Below are positions 61,072-64,000 of a stretch of 64,000 nt of DNA, piece by piece; within the stretch, counting starts at the first letter, position 1, and each line of letters begins with the position of its first letter. The translations under genes were made by a program, and so were the position numbers. The notes below the pieces were generated by a model. The model was not told the origin of the DNA. It made no database searches and saw only the letters and a program-made list of their open reading frames with translations. Origin of the DNA: Clostridiales bacterium (GTDB taxonomy: Bacteria > Bacillota > Clostridia > Lachnospirales > Lachnospiraceae); the NCBI GenBank assembly GCA_018365455.1, contig JAGZJZ010000005.1, forward strand, positions 62,001 through 126,000. Reading direction: 5' to 3'.

Positions 61072-62097
61072 ATGACAGGATATGAAATTATAAAAGGAAA
61101 CATTAATTTTACAGGACCGGACCGAATCGGACTTCGTTTTGACCGCATAGCCGGGAAAGGTGATGTATGTCGTATTTTCGTCCTTCCACCGAAAGATAAA
61201 AGGCCGGAAGGTAAGTTTTCGGTTTCGAAAAAAGTCCGCCCTGCCAATGGGGAATATGATGAATGGGGATGTCTGTGGGCAAGTGATGATGCAACCGGTT
61301 CTGACATGGGGCAGGTAACCAACGTACCCATTGAAGAATGGGAAGACATGGAAGACTATGTATTTCCGGATCCCAGGGCAGAAGGGCGGTTTGACGGACT
61401 GGAAGAGGCTCTGGACAAGGCGGAACAAGCAGGGCTGTATGTACAGCTGAACAGCCCGCAATGCATCTTCGAAAGAATGCATTTCTTAAGAGGATTTGAA
61501 AATACGCTGATGGACTGTCTGATTGAACCGGAAGAAATAGAAGCCATGGCTGTAAAACTGGCGGATTATCAAATAGGAATTATAGAAGAAGCGTTCCGCC
61601 TTGGAAAAGGCAGAATCCATTGCTATGACACCACAGATGACTGGGGAACCCAGAATAACCTGATGATTTCCCCAAATGTATTCCGTGAGATCTTTAAGCC
61701 CCAGTACAAAAGAATTTTTGATAAAGCCCATGAATGCGGCATGGACATCCGGTTTCATACAGATGGAAAAATCAATGATATCCTGGAAGATCTGATTGAA
61801 CTGGGAGTTGATATCATTAATATCCATCAACCAAGGCTGGTAGGCATTGATGAGGTATCTGCAATCGCAAGAGGAAGAATCTGCTTTGAAGCGGCTATTG
61901 ACATCCAGGCCACGCTGCCAACCGGAGACAAAGCCCTGATCGAACAGGAAGCAAAAGAACTGATAGAAAAATGGGCAACACCAAAGGGTGGACTGATAGG
62001 TGTGGAATACGGCTATCTGGATGCCATCGGGACAACCAGGGAATCCATGCTGTATGCACTGGAATGCTTTGAAAAATACGGTAATTTTAAGCAGTAA
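61072..62097 (+). CDS. UroD-superfamily protein of the ula locus
   Basis: About 341 aa, second UroD/MtaA-superfamily member of the window. The metal region reads FHTDGKINDILEDLIELGVDI with His229 and Asp231, where the paralogue at 20208 has His and Cys, and Cys271 in ICFEAAIDIQ. The ATG at 61072 has GGAG 6 bases before it; an in-frame GTG at 61036 lies within the hairpin and is rejected. It is the last gene of the PTS block. The altered ligand makes a standard zinc methyltransferase role uncertain; a decarboxylation or C-C cleavage in the pathway is speculation. Confidence 0.85.
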   Translation: MTGYEIIKGNINFTGPDRIGLRFDRIAGKGDVCRIFVLPPKDKRPEGKFSVSKKVRPANGEYDEWGCLWASDDATGSDMGQVTNVPIEEWEDMEDYVFPDPRAEGRFDGLEEALDKAEQAGLYVQLNSPQCIFERMHFLRGFENTLMDCLIEPEEIEAMAVKLADYQIGIIEEAFRLGKGRIHCYDTTDDWGTQNNLMISPNVFREIFKPQYKRIFDKAHECGMDIRFHTDGKINDILEDLIELGVDIINIHQPRLVGIDEVSAIARGRICFEAAIDIQATLPTGDKALIEQEAKELIEKWATPKGGLIGVEYGYLDAIGTTRESMLYALECFEKYGNFKQ

Positions 62098-62108
62098 TTG
62101 AATACGGA

Positions 62109-62139
62109 ACAGGGCGGCGTTTCTAAAATGCCGCCCTGT
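62109..62139 (+). terminator. GC-rich hairpin after the UroD-like gene
   Basis: ACAGGGCGGC (62109-62118) pairs perfectly with GCCGCCCTGT (62130-62139). Only a weak T content follows. Confidence 0.7.
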
Positions 62140-62193
62140 AATTGTATCACCGGGGCGTATCTGTCAGTAATTTCTCTATATGAAAAGAAGTGC

Positions 62194-62222
62194 TTGACGC
62201 TTATATGAAATGTTCATATAAT
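62194..62222 (+). promoter_or_regulatory. Promoter of deoR gene with embedded palindromic operator
   Basis: TTGACG (62194-62199), 17 bases, TATAAT (62217-62222). The palindrome TTATATGAA-N3-TTCATATAA fills 62201-62221 and overlaps the -10 box, so a repressor here would shut its own promoter. Confidence 0.85.
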
Positions 62223-62317
62223 TGGAATATATCATGAGTTACTAAACAGGTACTGCCTGATTATTAGTGCAGCGCCAGACAGCAAGTATGGTATAGAAAA
62301 CTAAAGGAGAGCGTGTT

Positions 62318-63100
62318 ATGAAACGAAGCCGGGCATTAGTAGATAATCGAAGAAAGAAATTATTGGAAGCCCTGAAAAGTAACGGGTCAGTGAAAGTGGG
62401 GGATCTGGCCGATGAATTTCAGGTTTCACCGCTTACAATCCGCAGGGATCTCCAGTATCTGGAGGATCACAAAAAATTAGAGCGTTTTTACGGTGGTGCT
62501 ACCGTAAGCGGAGAGGACGATGAGATTGTCACTCAGGAAGACGAGATTAAAATGTACCGCAAGAAAATTGCGCAGTACGCAGCATCGCTGGTAGAAGATG
62601 GGGATACCATTTTTATCAATACCAGCGCTACAGCATTACAGATGATTAAATACATTAAAGATAAACGAGTTACGGTAATCACCAATAACGGAAAAGCCAT
62701 TTTTATGGAACATTCTTCGAAAGTATCCGTCATTCTCAGCGGAGGTGAGCTTCGGGATATTAAGGAAGCCATGGTAGGAGAATTTGCCACCAACAATATC
62801 AGCAAGGTTACGGCTAAGAAAAGTTTCCTGGGCTGCAGCGGGCTCTCTGTGGAGAGCGGTATGACAACGGAGATTCTCAGTGAAGTGAATATAAACGAAC
62901 TGATGTTAAACCGTGTAACCGGGACGTCCTACATATTGGCGGATTACAGTAAGCTTGGGCGCAACAGCAGCTTCGTAAGCTGCCCCACAGAACGAATTAT
63001 CAACATTATTACAGATGAAAAGGCACCTCAGAATATCCTGGAGGGATTCCAGGAAAATAATATCAATATCTTTCAGGTGAGAAGGGATATGGAATTATAA
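62318..63100 (+). CDS. DeoR family transcriptional regulator
   Basis: 260 aa DeoR/GlpR repressor: N-terminal HTH (about 18-55, VKVGDLADEFQVSPLTIRRDL) and a C-terminal sugar-phosphate-binding DeoRC domain that keeps FINTSATALQM, ILSGGELRDIKEAMVG and ADYSKLG. Members are induced by phosphorylated sugars; in E. coli UlaR (a DeoR member) controls the ula regulon. Position and shared operator sites point to control of the ula locus and of itself. AAAGGAGAG precedes the ATG. Confidence 0.93.
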   Translation: MKRSRALVDNRRKKLLEALKSNGSVKVGDLADEFQVSPLTIRRDLQYLEDHKKLERFYGGATVSGEDDEIVTQEDEIKMYRKKIAQYAASLVEDGDTIFINTSATALQMIKYIKDKRVTVITNNGKAIFMEHSSKVSVILSGGELRDIKEAMVGEFATNNISKVTAKKSFLGCSGLSVESGMTTEILSEVNINELMLNRVTGTSYILADYSKLGRNSSFVSCPTERIINIITDEKAPQNILEGFQENNINIFQVRRDMEL

Positions 63101-63154
63101 AAGCGAAGGAAAATAAAAAGGGATAGAAAATGGAAAAGCCGCATTCATGCAGTA

Positions 63155-63250
63155 GAAAAAGAGTGCATAAACGGAAGGTTCCCATAGGACAGACCACCAC
63201 TGGACTGTATAGGGGTACGGTCTGTTTATGCACTTTTTCTTATAATGGAA
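63155..63250 (+). terminator. Branched hairpin with T-run
   Basis: GTGCATAAAC (63163-63172) pairs with GTTTATGCAC (63234-63243), the flanks (GAAAAAGA and TTTTTC) continue the stem with a bulge, and CAGACC (63190-63195) pairs with GGTCTG (63229-63234) inside the loop. T residues follow. It ends the deoR transcript; the enclosed 60-base loop is larger than usual for a terminator. Confidence 0.7.
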
Positions 63251-63321
63251 TAACGAATCCAAATACAAGATAAACGATCATAAAAATACTGAAAAATATC
63301 ATATAATTAGGAACATAATGA

Positions 63322-63350
63322 TTGATTTGTAGAAAATTATATGATATAAT
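63322..63350 (+). promoter_or_regulatory. Predicted sigma-A promoter
   Basis: TTGATT (63322-63327), 17 bases, TATAAT (63345-63350), 29 bases before the next start codon. The spacer contains TTATATGA, close to the half-site TTATATGAA. Confidence 0.65.
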
Positions 63351-63379
63351 GAACGTATAAAAAGAAAGGGGCGGATTTT

Positions 63380-63874
63380 ATGATTATTTTGAACTATGCG
63401 GTATGTATATTGTTGATAGGGTGTCTGATTGGGGAAGCTTACTTTATTATCCGGAGAAATAAAACCATCGTGAAAAAGGGAAAAGACGACTTTTTTACTT
63501 ATGCACTGGTGATGTTTTTTGCGCTTTTGATATTTCCCATCTCGTCGGCTAACAGCATGATTGAGGATTTTCGTAATATCCTGGTGCTGGTTACGCTGTT
63601 TGCATCAGCGGGAATTAAAAGAGGGTTGTCCAAAAAGGGCGTGGAGAAAATTTGCTTTACAGTACCATGGAGTCAGATCAAAGAAATCCGCATTGACGCT
63701 TTTCAGTATTCCAAAATGCAGATAATCTGTGTGACCGATAAGAGAAAGTACAAACTGCTATTTAGCAAATACCAGTTAAAAGATATTTTAAGGGAACTGG
63801 AAAAGCATGTCTCCAATATCTATATCCAGAATTCCCTGGATGATGTTTTGAAGATGAAGAAAGCTAAGGCGTAG
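63380..63874 (+). CDS. Membrane protein, unknown (DUF5673-like)
   Basis: 164 aa with two or three hydrophobic segments in residues 3-85, then a soluble part with the pattern VPWSQIKEIRIDAF...KYKLLFSKYQ. This PH-like layout resembles DUF5673-type proteins; the assignment is tentative. GAAAGGGG precedes the ATG. No partner is evident; an HPr gene starts 88 bases later. Confidence 0.75.
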   Translation: MIILNYAVCILLIGCLIGEAYFIIRRNKTIVKKGKDDFFTYALVMFFALLIFPISSANSMIEDFRNILVLVTLFASAGIKRGLSKKGVEKICFTVPWSQIKEIRIDAFQYSKMQIICVTDKRKYKLLFSKYQLKDILRELEKHVSNIYIQNSLDDVLKMKKAKA

Positions 63875-63962
63875 AGGTGTAGAGGCATAAAGAGTTCTTG
63901 AGCATAAAACATTTAGAATATGTAAATATAGAAAAACTATCTAAAAAAAGGAGAAGATAAAA

Positions 63963-64000
63963 ATGGTTAGTGAAAAAATTACAGTTAAGAACAAGTCAGG
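63963..64000 (+). CDS. Start of HPr (PTS phosphocarrier), cut by window end
   Basis: Only the first 12 codons are present: MVSEKITVKNKS, followed by a Gly codon fragment. This matches the N-terminus of HPr (M-x-x-x-x-[IV]-T-[VI]-x-N-K-[ST]-G, which would continue LHARPA). AAGGAG lies before the ATG. If right, the general PTS phosphocarrier that feeds the ula PTS is encoded next to it. Confidence 0.7.
   Translation, partial: MVSEKITVKNKS

Noticed and set aside
1..64000. tRNA, rRNA, CRISPR or prophage genes
   Set aside because: No cloverleaf-like tRNA sequence, ribosomal RNA, regularly spaced repeat array, integrase, transposase or phage structural gene was recognised by eye; a covariance-model search would be needed to exclude small RNAs.

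Overview
The window looks like chromosomal DNA from a spore-forming, low-to-moderate GC Firmicute, most likely a gut Lachnospiraceae (Blautia/Clostridium cluster XIVa type). Grounds for this are consensus sigma-A promoters, strong AGGAGG ribosome sites with several GTG/TTG starts, spoVG, a spore-photoproduct-lyase-like protein, YesM/YesN two-component systems, DnaD/DnaI primosome genes, a GlgC/GlgD pair, and many sugar ABC transporters and a PTS without their own ATPase or enzyme I. This assignment is inference from gene content. No rRNA, tRNA, CRISPR array, transposase or prophage was seen.

Layout. 1-6.7 kb: histidine kinase, AraC-type response regulator and a sugar ABC importer (lipoprotein plus two permeases), facing an SPL-like radical SAM gene. 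8-11.5 kb: clpB, a small DUF4250-type gene and a membrane protein. 11.5-21.7 kb: a response regulator, kinase and sugar-binding lipoprotein that form a probable three-component sensor, followed by an RbsB/A/C-type importer, a UroD-superfamily protein and an L-rhamnose-mutarotase-like protein. 21.8-28.4 kb: an AAA-ATPase/PD-(D/E)XK protein, an amidohydrolase, a REC-HD-GYP-PAS-PAS-GGDEF protein, a GNAT acetyltransferase and a Bfd-like ferredoxin. 28.7-35.6 kb: mostly membrane proteins (ABC-2 exporter, AI-2E family, DUF368, split chromate transporter, and an AT-rich islet with an unknown membrane protein). 35.7-39.7 kb: O-acetylhomoserine sulfhydrylase and an SbcD/YhaN-like nuclease pair. 39.7-45.4 kb (minus strand): murC, a DnaA-box-rich spacer, dnaD, dnaI, a PRPP-synthetase-like gene and bacteriohemerythrin. 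45.5-48.7 kb: glgC, glgD, spoVG. 48.9-55.5 kb: a LacI-ribokinase fusion divergent from a nucleoside hydrolase and an LplABC-type importer. 55.8-63.1 kb: an ascorbate-type (ula) PTS locus with unusual companion enzymes and a DeoR regulator. 63.4-64 kb: a membrane protein and the first codons of an HPr gene.

How the parts work together. Three sugar-uptake loci each carry their own sensor or repressor and a small set of enzymes. In the RbsABC locus a second, transporter-less binding protein sits with the kinase and probably reports extracellular sugar. In the nucleoside-hydrolase locus the repressor is fused to a ribokinase-like kinase, so sensing and use of a ribose-type product may be joined in one protein. 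In the ula locus the palindrome TTATATGAA-N3-TTCATATAA overlaps the -10 box of the DeoR gene, and half-sites recur before ulaG, which suggests one regulon. That locus has the lactonase and all three PTS parts but none of UlaD/E/F; a creatininase-family protein, a HAD phosphatase and a UroD-like protein stand in their place. The two UroD-like proteins of the window are both in sugar-transport loci.

The non-coding DNA is also informative: two in-phase copies of a 20-nt double DnaA box between murC and dnaD; a 135-bp hairpin element preceded by an 11-bp tandem repeat; and a dispersed palindromic family with core AGAGCGTGTTT, found in several intergenic gaps and sometimes serving as a terminator.
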